Shown piece after piece: positions 8,862 through 16,170 of a DNA stretch of 64,000 bases. The stretch is from an uncultured Aquimarina sp. (GTDB lineage: Bacteria > Bacteroidota > Bacteroidia > Flavobacteriales > Flavobacteriaceae), in the NCBI GenBank assembly GCA_947496555.1, contig CANMDH010000032.1, positions 1-64,000 of the forward strand, in the 5' to 3' direction. The first letter of the stretch is position 1. Each line of letters starts with the position of its first letter. The notes below the pieces were generated by a model. The model searched no databases and had not been told where the DNA came from. It worked only from the letters and a program-made list of their open reading frames with translations. The translations under genes and the position numbers were made by a program.

Positions 8862-9026
8862 TTGTTTTAAAACTATAATAGAGTAAACTAAACTTACAGT
8901 TGGTAATAATGTATAAAAATAATAGCCGAGATATTAGTAAATTCAAGAGTTATAGCCTGCTTTAACTTTCTTGTAACTTGACAAGGATGTACCCCACAAT
9001 CGTCTACTATACTTATACTGATTGTT
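8862..9026 (+). repeat. Weak attC-like spacer after the sulfatase
   Basis: TTGTTTTAA (8862-8870) complements the start of the sulfatase cassette (GTTAAAACAA, 7202) over nine bases, and the spacer ends at GTT 9024. No long palindrome is obvious, so this is the weakest boundary in the array. There are no genes in 8812-9098. Confidence 0.35.
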
Positions 9027-9098
9027 GTAACCAATTTACGCAACCTTAAAGAAAAAATACATCTAAATAATAATACGGGATTAATTAAATTCAAAAAA

Positions 9099-9569
9099 AT
9101 GAAAAATTTATTTATTAGAATTCTATCAGTAGTAATATTATTTAGTTGTAATAAAAATGACGATGGACAGATTGAGCAAACTAATGATTCTTCAGTAATT
9201 GGTAAATGGAATTTAACCAAAATAATAAATACTTCTGTAGGTGGCTCTATGTCTCCCAATGAAAATGAAACTCATTTTTATCAAATAAATCAAGGGGGAA
9301 CATTTAAAAGAGTATCTATAGAAAATGATATCTCTTATGAACTTGAAGGAACTTATACTGCTACTAATGAAAGTCCTCTTTATGGAAATGAAAACAATAC
9401 AATTAAATTTTTTTTAGAATTATCATATTCATCCCCTGACGTAAACTTCTTTAACTGTGGATTTGATGAACAAAAACAAATATTAATTCTTACATCAGAT
9501 AATAAGCTACAGAATACTTTAAGTGGAGCATGTGACGGGGAGAATTATGAATACACAAAAGAAAATTAA
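9099..9569 (+). CDS. Lipocalin-like lipoprotein
   Basis: A 156-residue lipoprotein (signal ending VVILFSC, acylated Cys near 17). The mature part begins with a low-complexity linker and then SSVIGKWNLTKIIN, the usual opening of small lipocalin-like domains of Bacteroidota, followed by beta-strands such as YELEGTYTA. These proteins probably bind ligands at the outer membrane; the ligand is unknown. The cassette starts GTTGTAACCA (9024-9033), and TGGTTACAA just after the stop (9573-9581) is its complement. Confidence 0.7.
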   Translation: MKNLFIRILSVVILFSCNKNDDGQIEQTNDSSVIGKWNLTKIINTSVGGSMSPNENETHFYQINQGGTFKRVSIENDISYELEGTYTATNESPLYGNENNTIKFFLELSYSSPDVNFFNCGFDEQKQILILTSDNKLQNTLSGACDGENYEYTKEN

Positions 9570-9572
9570 AAC

Positions 9573-9595
9573 TGGTTACAATACTAGTAACCGTT
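9573..9595 (+). repeat. Very short attC-like palindrome
   Basis: TGGTTACAATACTAGTAACC is a palindrome with 6-bp arms GGTTAC/GTAACC, immediately followed by CGTT (GTT 9593). Its first nine bases complement the cassette start at 9025-9033. Confidence 0.5.
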
Positions 9596-9719
9596 GCACA
9601 AGCCTCTAAAAAGAACAATATTGATTAGAAAATCGATGATCTATGCCCTACTTTTTGTGAGCAATATTATATTATCTTAAGTATGTATCGTCCTAAAAAA
9701 AGTTTACATATTTTACATT
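9596..9719. other. Gene-less cassette remnant
   Basis: AT-rich stretch between GTT 9593 and repeat A copy 5, with no reading frame that resembles a gene. It has the start of a cassette (GTTGCACAAG) but no matching end, so it looks like the left stub of a deleted cassette. Confidence 0.4.
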
Positions 9720-9836
9720 AATCCTGGAAAATTACCAGCATTATGCTCACCCAGATTGCGAATTCGAGTAATCAGGTATCACTATATTTTCAATATTTAT
9801 GAGATATGGTTACCTTGGTGACTATATCTGTACGTT
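9720..9836 (+). repeat. Repeat A copy 5, 5'-truncated
   Basis: Only the 3' 117 bp of repeat A, from ATCCTGGAAAATTACCAGC to GTT 9834. It is one substitution away from copy 4. The 5' half with the TGACGG hairpin is missing. Confidence 0.85.
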
Positions 9837-10001
9837 AGCCACAATTCACCTATACAAAAACTGGAATTAATTTTATGAGCTAACATTCATAGAGTATAAG
9901 AATTGGTGAAGATGGCTTTAAATGTTAAAATAAAGGTTTTGATAATCAGTAAGTTGTGAACGTTAGTCAGAATTAAGAAAACAATAAAAAGAATTGAGTA
10001 G
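9837..10001. other. Leader of the GNAT cassette, no gene seen
   Basis: A 165-bp stretch between the cassette start GTTAGCCACA and the GNAT start codon. It holds no credible reading frame. A second GTTAGTCAG near 9962 may be a relic boundary, which would mean a small gene-less cassette lies here. Confidence 0.3.
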
Positions 10002-10571
10002 ATGAGCAATGATATAGAAATAAAGCCTTTGACTGCGAAAAAAATAGATGATTTCTTTTATTACCTCAATGATCATATCTCTGATAATGGTAAAGATAAT
10101 TCTCCATTATTTCTACCTATTTCCAGAAATGATTTAAGAATACCAGAAGAATTGATAGATAGTTTTAGAGATGGACAGTCGGTTTCAATTGATAAATTAG
10201 GATGGAGACGTGTTTTTATCGCCATAAATGAAAAGAATGATATAATTGGTCATATAGATTTAAAGTCACATAGTCAGAATTATACTAGTCATCGAGCGGT
10301 TATGGGAATGGGTGTACATCGAGATTACAGAAAAATGGGATTAGGCTATTTGTTAATTAAATCAATCGTAAGTTGGGCAAAGAATGAAACTGCCATTGAA
10401 CAAATTGATTTATGGGTACTCTCAAAAAACAGACCTGCGATTAGATTATATAATAAGTTAGGTTTTTTTAAAATTGGAGAAATAGAAGATATGTTTAGAA
10501 TTGATGGTGTTTCCCTTGACTACATTATGATGTCAAAAAAAATAGAAAAAACTGTGGCTAACAATCAGTAA
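10002..10571 (+). CDS. GNAT family N-acetyltransferase
   Basis: A 189-residue acetyltransferase. The acetyl-CoA loop is recognisable as MGVHRDYRKMGLGYLLIKS near residues 102-120 (R/Q-x-x-G-x-G/A type), followed by IDLWVLSKNRPAIRLYNKLGF, the usual strand-turn-helix with the Asn-x-x-Ala-x-x-Leu-Tyr motif. It probably acetylates an amine of a small molecule or protein terminus; the substrate is unknown. The cassette begins GTTAGCCACA (9834-9843). The exact complement TGTGGCTAAC is at 10553-10562, inside the last codons, so the gene ends within its attC-like site. Confidence 0.85.
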   Translation: MSNDIEIKPLTAKKIDDFFYYLNDHISDNGKDNSPLFLPISRNDLRIPEELIDSFRDGQSVSIDKLGWRRVFIAINEKNDIIGHIDLKSHSQNYTSHRAVMGMGVHRDYRKMGLGYLLIKSIVSWAKNETAIEQIDLWVLSKNRPAIRLYNKLGFFKIGEIEDMFRIDGVSLDYIMMSKKIEKTVANNQ

Positions 10572-10620
10572 CCGACAATGCCTTCGCATACGCTACGGCA
10601 CTGCTGTTACTGTAAACGTT
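10553..10620 (+). repeat. Canonical-looking attC-like site
   Basis: A 68-bp site from TGTGGCTAAC to GTT 10618. Nested arms CAGTAAC (10566-10572)/GTTACTG (10606-10612) and TGCC (10579-10582)/GGCA (10597-10600) flank a loop with CGCATACGCTAC. This is the R'-L'-loop-L''-R'' plan of integron attC sites, the most convincing in the window. Confidence 0.75.
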
Positions 10621-10690
10621 AACGATAAGCAAAAAAGAACTACTCAAAAATATAGGATAAAAACAAATCAAAACTACGAAATCAATCAAA

Positions 10691-11116
10691 ATGGAAAAAC
10701 CGAAATTGGAAGACTTCAAAGTCAATATTAGATTTAAATTATCAGCCCTTTGGACATCTGTAACATTTTGTTATTTATATGGAGATTATTTCGAATTATA
10801 TGTCCCTGGACAAACTGAAGGACTCGTTAATGGAATAAATCTATTAGACAGTCCAATAAAACTTTTTGCCTCATCGGTATTATTGGCGATTCCGGCTTTA
10901 ATGGTATTTTTATCATTAGTTCTTAAGCCTTTAGTAAACAAACGATTGAATATTGTTCTCGGAATTTTCTTTACCGCCATTATGGTTCTTTTGGGAGTTC
11001 TTTCCATTGAACCTTGGCGAGCTTTTTATGTCTTCTTAGCAATTTTGGAAAGTATAATCACATCGATTATTGTTTGGTATGCAATAAAATGGCCAAGGCA
11101 GACCGACAATTTATGA
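10691..11116 (+). CDS. Small integral membrane protein
   Basis: A 141-residue protein with about four membrane spans (roughly 18-35, 56-80, 88-108, 112-133). It carries LYGDYFELYVPGQTEGLVNG between spans 1 and 2 and LVLKPLVNKRLNIVLGIFF at the second to third span. Similar four-helix proteins of unknown function are common in Flavobacteriaceae; I cannot name a family with confidence. Sole gene in the cassette starting GTTAACGATAAGC (10618). Confidence 0.75.
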   Translation: MEKPKLEDFKVNIRFKLSALWTSVTFCYLYGDYFELYVPGQTEGLVNGINLLDSPIKLFASSVLLAIPALMVFLSLVLKPLVNKRLNIVLGIFFTAIMVLLGVLSIEPWRAFYVFLAILESIITSIIVWYAIKWPRQTDNL

Positions 11117-11171
11117 CTTTATAATTGAGGAGAGATTGTTAAAACGAAAATAAGTTGAGCAATATGCCAGC

Positions 11172-11248
11172 CACTAACAACTGCTATAATTCATGCTTCG
11201 GAATAGTTTTCACGAACAATTCTATAACGAAACCATAGCCAAACTGTT
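11172..11248 (+). repeat. attC-like site
   Basis: Starts CACTAAC (11172-11178), ends GTT 11246. Inner arms GCTAT (11183-11187)/ATAGC (11235-11239) flank a further imperfect palindrome (GAATAGTT/AACAATTC near 11201-11222). The complement to its cassette start (GTTAACGA) is limited to the TAAC core. Confidence 0.55.
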
Positions 11249-11272
11249 AGCGGCAAGCAAAAAAACAAAACA

Positions 11273-11713
11273 ATGATTAGAGCTTATAATCAAATAGATA
11301 AAGAAAAATTATTGGAGATTTTCAAACTCAATACTCCTAAATATTTTGACAAAAAAGAAACAGAAGACTTTAAGAAATATTTAGAGCAAAATGGGGAAAC
11401 TTATTTAACAATAGAAGAAAACAATGAAATTGTAGGTGGTACAGGATACTATGTGAATGAAAGTGATAAATCTGGTAGGATTACCTGGATTTTTTTTGAC
11501 CCCAATTATTCTGGAAAAGGACTTGGAAGAAAGGCAGTAGAACATTGTCTCAAATTATTAAGTAATGACAAAAGAGTTGAAAAATTTATAGTAACAACCT
11601 CCCAATTTGCCTATAGTTTTTTTGAGAAATTTGGATATAGAACTATCAGAATTGAAAAAGGTTATTGGGGAAAAGGACTTGACTTGTATGAAATGGAGAT
11701 GCCAAATAAATAG
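11273..11713 (+). CDS. GNAT family N-acetyltransferase
   Basis: A 146-residue acetyltransferase of minimal GNAT size. YLTIEENNEIVGGTGYYV forms the central strands, ITWIFFDPNYSGKGLGRKAVEHCL supplies the acetyl-CoA pyrophosphate loop (G-x-G-x-G near residues 81-86), and FAYSFFEKFGYRT is the helix with the C-terminal Phe-Gly-Tyr turn. Substrate unknown. The cassette starts GTTAGCGGC (11246-11254) and ends GCTGCTAAC (11723-11731), which complements the start at eight of nine bases. Confidence 0.85.
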   Translation: MIRAYNQIDKEKLLEIFKLNTPKYFDKKETEDFKKYLEQNGETYLTIEENNEIVGGTGYYVNESDKSGRITWIFFDPNYSGKGLGRKAVEHCLKLLSNDKRVEKFIVTTSQFAYSFFEKFGYRTIRIEKGYWGKGLDLYEMEMPNK

Positions 11714-11722
11714 AAAAAACCA

Positions 11723-11778
11723 GCTGCTAACAATGCATAAATAGCGTTGTGAGCTTTAGCTTGCAACGCTGTTTATGC
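11723..11778 (+). repeat. attC-like long hairpin
   Basis: After GCTGCTAAC comes GCATAAATAGCGTTG (11735-11749), which pairs with CAACGCTGTTTATGC (11764-11778) with a single G-T wobble in 15 bp, around a 14-nt loop. No clear GTT boundary follows within 20 bp; the next candidate is GTT at about 11813. Confidence 0.6.
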
Positions 11779-11846
11779 GAGACCATTGATAACAATTATA
11801 AAGAAAAACTTACGTTCTAAATTCAACGATCGAACAACAAACGTCA

Positions 11847-12491
11847 ATGCAAGCTTTTCTAAATGAATTTTGTCATAATAAAAATACTACCCTAAAGAAA
11901 AAGTTATTCTTAACAACATTATTGTTTTGTCTACTCAATGTAAATGCTCAAGTAACATTAAGAATAGAACCTGGAGTCCTTTTAGAGACAGATTCCAATA
12001 ATTTAGGATTATTGCTAAATATTGAACCTAAAGTTAAAGTTTACGAAAACTCTGTAATTGGATTGAGATTCGGAATTTCAATAAATCCTCAAAAATTTGA
12101 AATTGATGATAGCTCTCAGTTTTTTATTGATGATTTAGATGATAATGGTATCATTTCATTTGTGCCTACCTTTGATTATTACTTGAATGAAAATTATTAT
12201 CGTCCTTATATAGGATTAGGTATAGGATATTATTTATTCAACAACATAGATGTTTCTAACCGAAACGGCTCTTTAGGTATATTGGAAGGAAGTGTTAATA
12301 ATCAACTAGGCTTTCTATTAAGAGGAGGGCTTGAATTAGGTAATACAAGATTTGGATTGGAATATAATTTTATTCCAAAGGCAGATATTGAAATGCCAAA
12401 TGGTCAGATAATTGGAACGGTTGACAATAGTTATTTAGGACTATCTATTGGGTTTATAATTGGAGGAAGGAAAAGATTAAAGGAATTATAA
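11847..12491 (+). CDS. Outer-membrane beta-barrel-like protein
   Basis: A 214-residue protein. A hydrophobic signal (KKKLFLTTLLFCLLNVNAQ) ends near residue 35, so about 15 residues precede it. No in-frame ATG lies closer to the signal, and the extra N-terminus may come from the cassette junction. The mature part alternates polar and hydrophobic residues with Gly/Tyr-rich strands (YRPYIGLGIGYYLF, RGGLELGNTRFGLEYNF, YLGLSIGFIIGG) as in small porin-like or OmpW-like barrels. A role in the outer membrane is inferred. The cassette end TATTGCCAAC is at 12528-12537. Confidence 0.65.
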   Translation: MQAFLNEFCHNKNTTLKKKLFLTTLLFCLLNVNAQVTLRIEPGVLLETDSNNLGLLLNIEPKVKVYENSVIGLRFGISINPQKFEIDDSSQFFIDDLDDNGIISFVPTFDYYLNENYYRPYIGLGIGYYLFNNIDVSNRNGSLGILEGSVNNQLGFLLRGGLELGNTRFGLEYNFIPKADIEMPNGQIIGTVDNSYLGLSIGFIIGGRKRLKEL

Positions 12492-12527
12492 ATTTAATTA
12501 TTTGATATCAACTGATTTTTTAAAACC

Positions 12528-12597
12528 TATTGCCAACAATATATCCTATGTAAAGCCCCGTTAATGCTCGTCTGTGACGGGTGCCGTTAAAGATAGT
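12528..12597 (+). repeat. Repeat A copy 6, 3'-truncated
   Basis: Begins TATTGCCAAC and AATATATCCTATGTAAAGCC (aligning with copy 3), then CCCCGTTAATGCTCG and the perfect TGACGG-GTG-CCGTTA hairpin, and breaks off after AAAGATAGT. The 3' two thirds are missing. Its first ten bases exactly complement GTTGGCAATA, the start of a different cassette at 13506. Confidence 0.75.
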
Positions 12598-12620
12598 AAT
12601 GCTATAAAAACAAAACACCA

Positions 12621-12807
12621 CAGCCAACAAGATATAAACGCAAAGCTTTTTGGTGCTTTGAGCAAAGTAAGCTTTGTATCTACGATGTTAGCGTTACAAA
12701 TTTTATTATTTTTCGTTTAAATTTATAAAAACTAAAAAGTGTAACGTCTTGTGCTTATTCCAAAAGTTGGTGATTTTCTCCATACACAGACGTTTACATT
12801 AACCGTT
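12621..12807 (+). repeat. Repeat B copy 1: gene-less double attC-like unit
   Basis: From CAGCCAAC through arms CAAAGCTT/AAGCTTTG to GTT 12687, then a gene-less segment of about 55 bp, then a second site with the long stem TGTAACGTCTTGTG/CACAGACGTTTACA (two unpaired bases) and GTT 12805. A diverged copy is at 15955-16141. No reading frame is present. Confidence 0.65.
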
Positions 12808-12833
12808 GTAAAACATTACTAAAAAATGAATCA

Positions 12834-13334
12834 ATGATATTATGTAATCTCAAAAAAATAATCTTTTCAATTTTTTTAACACTATTTATCGTGAGTTGTA
12901 AAAATGACAAAGCGAATGAAATTGTAAATACTGATGAATTGGAAATACGAAAAATTCATAGTGAATATGTCAATGGTTGGCTAAAAACAGATGAAGAAGG
13001 AATTATGGAGCTTTTGGAAGAAAATTCAAGAATTCAACCAAATACATTAAAACCAATAGAAGGAAAATCTGAAATTAGAAAGTTTTGGTTTCCTAAAGAT
13101 AGTTCAAAGACGATTATAAATGACTATACGACAGAAATAATCAGCCTAAATATAATTGATTCTATAGCAGTTTCAACTCATAAATCCCTATTGGATTGGA
13201 CATATAAAAAAGATTCAATCAGTTTTGGAATGTTGCAAAAAGGAATAAACACAACAATCTATAGAAAGCAATTGGATAATTCTTGGAAAATATGGAGATC
13301 AATGTGGACCGATATTTATGTTGAAAGAAAGTAA
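12834..13334 (+). CDS. NTF2/DUF4440-like lipoprotein
   Basis: A 166-residue lipoprotein (signal ending LFIVSC, Cys near 22). The mature part has the NTF2-like layout: IRKIHSEYVNGWLKTDEEGIMELLEENSRI at the start, IEGKSEIRKFWFP in the middle and a C-terminal WKIWRSMWTDIY strand. Similar proteins act as ligand-binding or isomerase-fold modules in the periplasm; no activity can be assigned. The cassette starts GTTGTAAAAC (12805). The short-form repeat A copy 7 begins directly after the stop codon and no TTTTACAAC end is present. Confidence 0.75.
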   Translation: MILCNLKKIIFSIFLTLFIVSCKNDKANEIVNTDELEIRKIHSEYVNGWLKTDEEGIMELLEENSRIQPNTLKPIEGKSEIRKFWFPKDSSKTIINDYTTEIISLNIIDSIAVSTHKSLLDWTYKKDSISFGMLQKGINTTIYRKQLDNSWKIWRSMWTDIYVERK

Positions 13335-13340
13335 AAATGT

Positions 13341-13508
13341 GTCCCTGCTAGCGATCGTCTGTGATGGGTGCCGTCAAAGAGGATATTTCAAATTTGAAAT
13401 CCTGGCATTACTAGCAGTATGTCCACCCAGATCGTGAACCCGAGTAATCAGCGATCACTATGTTTTCTAGTTATGAGATATAGTTATCTTGGTAGCTATA
13501 TATACGTT
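13341..13508 (+). repeat. Repeat A copy 7
   Basis: Short form starting GTCCCTGCTAGCGATCG; contains TGATGG-GTG-CCGTCA, GATCGT...GCGATC and the terminal stem ATATAGTTATC-TT-GGTAGCTATAT; ends at GTT 13506. Confidence 0.8.
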
Positions 13509-13571
13509 GGCAATAATTTTCACTGTAACAAACTCCTCAGAATATCATCTTTAAAATAAAATCTTTATTAG

Positions 13572-14561
13572 ATGAATTTCAAACCTGGAGTCAAAAAAAT
13601 TAACATAACGATTTTTATAATGATCGTTATAATGACCTTTGAACAAGGTCACGCGCAAAAAGAATCGGACGAAAAGATAATAAACCAATGGTTTCTATCT
13701 ACTGGTGACTGGGAAAAGGATCCACAGATTTATGTAAGAGAAGTCGGAACTGGAACTGAGCCAGTAATCATGCTTCATGGAGGCTGGGGTGCTGAACATA
13801 ATGGATTAGTAAAAGCAATAACCGGACTTCAAAATGAATTTAGGTTTATTTTTTATGAACAGAGAGGTTCATTGAGATCGCCATTTCCAGATTCCCTAAT
13901 TTCATTTGAAAAGCATATCAATGATTTAGAATTACTAAGAAAGGAATTGAATCTGGATAAGATGACAATTGTCGGACATTCAATGGGAGCAGTTTTAGCT
14001 TCTGCGTATGCTTCAAAATATCCTAAACATATCAAAAAACTTGTTTTGCTTAGCCCAGCGCACTTGAAAGAGCCATTTCCAGAAGAGGACAAAGAAATTC
14101 AACATCAACAGTTCTTAGCAAATAAAAAATTTCAAAACAGAATTGAAATAAGTCAAGAATTTGAAAAATATAACCTAATTAGAGTAGATTCTCTTTTAAA
14201 TTCAAGGGAAAGAACAATAAAATCAAGAATTAACTTTGGAAAATTAATGTTATACGATATATCGAAATGGACTAAATTAAATAATGGAAAAGCATTATAT
14301 AAAGGTAAAGTTTACGCTTTAACTGCTGAAACTTATCCGGAAAACGGATGGAATTACTTTTCGGAATTCAAAAAGCATACATATGCCATAAGTATTATCA
14401 TTGGAGATCATGATTGGTTGGATTTTGGGAATGGATTACATAAAAAGTGGACCAAAGAAGTGCCACGAATAAAAATGACCAGTATAAAAAATGCAGGGCA
14501 TATGCCATGGATCGATCAACCGAAAGAAATGACCGAAGCATTGCGAATAAATTTAAATTAA
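13572..14561 (+). CDS. Secreted alpha/beta hydrolase (proline iminopeptidase-like)
   Basis: A 329-residue hydrolase with an N-terminal signal peptide (hydrophobic IFIMIVIMTF, cut near HAQ at 29). The fold markers are in order: VIMLHGGWGAEHNG near 66-79, GHSMGA with nucleophile Ser137, GDHDW with acid Asp279 or Asp281, and NAGHMPW with His310. The Trp-Gly after HGG and the overall length recall prolyl aminopeptidase-like (S33) enzymes; the substrate is not decided. The cassette starts GTTGGCAAT (13506) and ends ATTACCGAC (14568-14576), a seven-of-nine complement. Confidence 0.85.
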   Translation: MNFKPGVKKINITIFIMIVIMTFEQGHAQKESDEKIINQWFLSTGDWEKDPQIYVREVGTGTEPVIMLHGGWGAEHNGLVKAITGLQNEFRFIFYEQRGSLRSPFPDSLISFEKHINDLELLRKELNLDKMTIVGHSMGAVLASAYASKYPKHIKKLVLLSPAHLKEPFPEEDKEIQHQQFLANKKFQNRIEISQEFEKYNLIRVDSLLNSRERTIKSRINFGKLMLYDISKWTKLNNGKALYKGKVYALTAETYPENGWNYFSEFKKHTYAISIIIGDHDWLDFGNGLHKKWTKEVPRIKMTSIKNAGHMPWIDQPKEMTEALRINLN

Positions 14562-14567
14562 TAAACG

Positions 14568-14775
14568 ATTACCGACAGCGGGTATAATTAATTGCGACGG
14601 AATTTCCCCAACTCTCGATAGTCTTTGGCTAGTGGCGTACCAGATAGTGCAGATTTGAAACCCTTGCAAATTACTAGCATTATGTCCCCCCAGATTGCGA
14701 ACCCAAGTAATCGGGGATCACTATATTTTCAATAGTTACGAGATATAGTTACCTTGGTGATTATATATATACGTT
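14568..14775 (+). repeat. Repeat A copy 8, divergent 5' half
   Basis: From ATTACCGAC to GTT 14773. The 5' half is diverged (GATAGTCTTTGGCTAGTGGC in place of the TGACGG hairpin region), the 3' half is typical, with ATATAGTTACC-TT-GGTGATTATAT. Confidence 0.75.
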
Positions 14776-14800
14776 TTAGGTAATTTAAGAACAGAACGAA

Positions 14801-15952
14801 ATGAGAAATATAATCCTACTTTTTATAGGCTTAATCACTCTAACAAGTTGTGGTCAGAATGAACTAAAAAGCGAAATTTCTGATTCCGTAAAAATCCGAA
14901 TTGACTCATTGTTTTCTGAATTTGATAATCTGAATTCCCCAGGCTATGCAATCGGAATATCAAAAAACGGAAAAACACTTTATAAAAACGGCTATGGTTC
15001 AGCTAATTTGGATTATAACATACCGATTGAATCGAATTCAGCATTTAGTATCGCCTCGGTTTCAAAACAGTTTACTGCTGCCTGTATCGCATTATTGATC
15101 CTCGAAAATAAAATTTCATTAGAAACGCCTGCATCTGACTTTATTCCGGAATTGGAAAAATATTCTGACACAATTCGAATTAAACATCTTATTTATAATA
15201 CTAGTGGAATTACTGATTATCCCAGACTACAAAGAAAAAGTGGTAAGTCTTGGGTGACTTTTAACTATTTTGATGTTGACGAATGCATTTCAACATCTTT
15301 AGCAGAAGAAGAACTTCAATTTATGCCTGGTGACAAATGGGACTATTGCAATGTTAATTTTATGCTGTTAACAAAAATCGTTGAGAAGATCAGTGGACAA
15401 TCTTTTAGTGAATTTGCAAAAACACAATTATTTGAGCCATTAGGGATGAAAAATACCCTTATCAATGATGATATAACACAAATAATTAAAAATAGAGTTA
15501 CTCCTTACAATCCTAGAACAAAAGAATATTTGGATGGCTATAATGAATATGGTATAAAACTCAAAGAAGAAGGGAAATATATTCAGCATGCAAGAAATTC
15601 ACCTCATTATGGAGGAAGTGGAGTAGTAACTACTATTGATGATTTACTGAAATGGAGCTCAAATATGACAAGTAAAAGTTTTGGTGGAGAGGAATTTTAT
15701 GATCTGATGCACAAAACCATAAAGTTTAACCACGATAGAGACAATCAAGCTTTTGGGCTATACATTGGAGATTTTAACGGACGAAAAATAGTGGCTTGGG
15801 ATGGAGGAGATTGGGGAATTAGCTCTCAATTATTGCGATTTCCTGATGACGGAATTGCAATAATAGTGCTTTCAAATATGGGTTCAGGAGAGGCTTACCG
15901 TAAAGTAAACGGAATTGCAGATATTTTAATTGATGAAGGAATATTAAAATAA
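14801..15952 (+). CDS. Serine hydrolase, beta-lactamase (class C-like) family lipoprotein
   Basis: A 383-residue lipoprotein (signal ending LITLTSC, Cys17). It has the class C/DD-peptidase fold motifs: SVSK with nucleophile Ser86 and Lys89, the YCN triad (Tyr182, Asn184), and a HYGGSG segment near 268 in place of KTG. Such proteins in Bacteroidota include esterases, D-aminopeptidases and rarely true beta-lactamases, so resistance should not be assumed. The cassette starts GTTTTAGGTAATTT (14773), and AAACTACCTACAAT after the stop (15952-15965) complements it with three mismatches. Confidence 0.85.
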   Translation: MRNIILLFIGLITLTSCGQNELKSEISDSVKIRIDSLFSEFDNLNSPGYAIGISKNGKTLYKNGYGSANLDYNIPIESNSAFSIASVSKQFTAACIALLILENKISLETPASDFIPELEKYSDTIRIKHLIYNTSGITDYPRLQRKSGKSWVTFNYFDVDECISTSLAEEELQFMPGDKWDYCNVNFMLLTKIVEKISGQSFSEFAKTQLFEPLGMKNTLINDDITQIIKNRVTPYNPRTKEYLDGYNEYGIKLKEEGKYIQHARNSPHYGGSGVVTTIDDLLKWSSNMTSKSFGGEEFYDLMHKTIKFNHDRDNQAFGLYIGDFNGRKIVAWDGGDWGISSQLLRFPDDGIAIIVLSNMGSGEAYRKVNGIADILIDEGILK

Positions 15953-15954
15953 AA

Positions 15955-16141
15955 CTACCTACAATATTATGTAAACGCAATGCTTTTTAATACTTTGGAC
16001 TAAGTGAGTTTTATATTTAGAGTCGGCGTCACAAATTTTACTATTTTAATACCGAAATTTAAAACACTAAAAAGTGTTACGCCTTGTGACCTGCAGAAAG
16101 TCACTGACTTTTTGCACGCACAGACGTTTACATTTAACGTT
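15955..16141 (+). repeat. Repeat B copy 2: gene-less double attC-like unit
   Basis: Diverged copy of 12621-12807: GTAAACGCAATGCTTTT region, the shared CACAAATTTTACTATTTT segment, the stem TGTTACGCCTTGTG/CACAGACGTTTACA, and closing GTT 16139. No reading frame. Confidence 0.65.
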
Positions 16142-16170
16142 GACAAACATTAAAAAAGCTAAAACCATCA

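Noticed and set aside
95-14775. Repeat A as a CRISPR array or as insertion sequence
   Set aside because: Copies are 170-200 bp, kilobases apart, with whole genes between them and no transposase. Spacing and size do not fit CRISPR.
14801-15952. Beta-lactamase resistance gene
   Set aside because: The fold is shared with esterases and peptidases, and the KTG box is replaced by HYGGSG. Resistance cannot be claimed.
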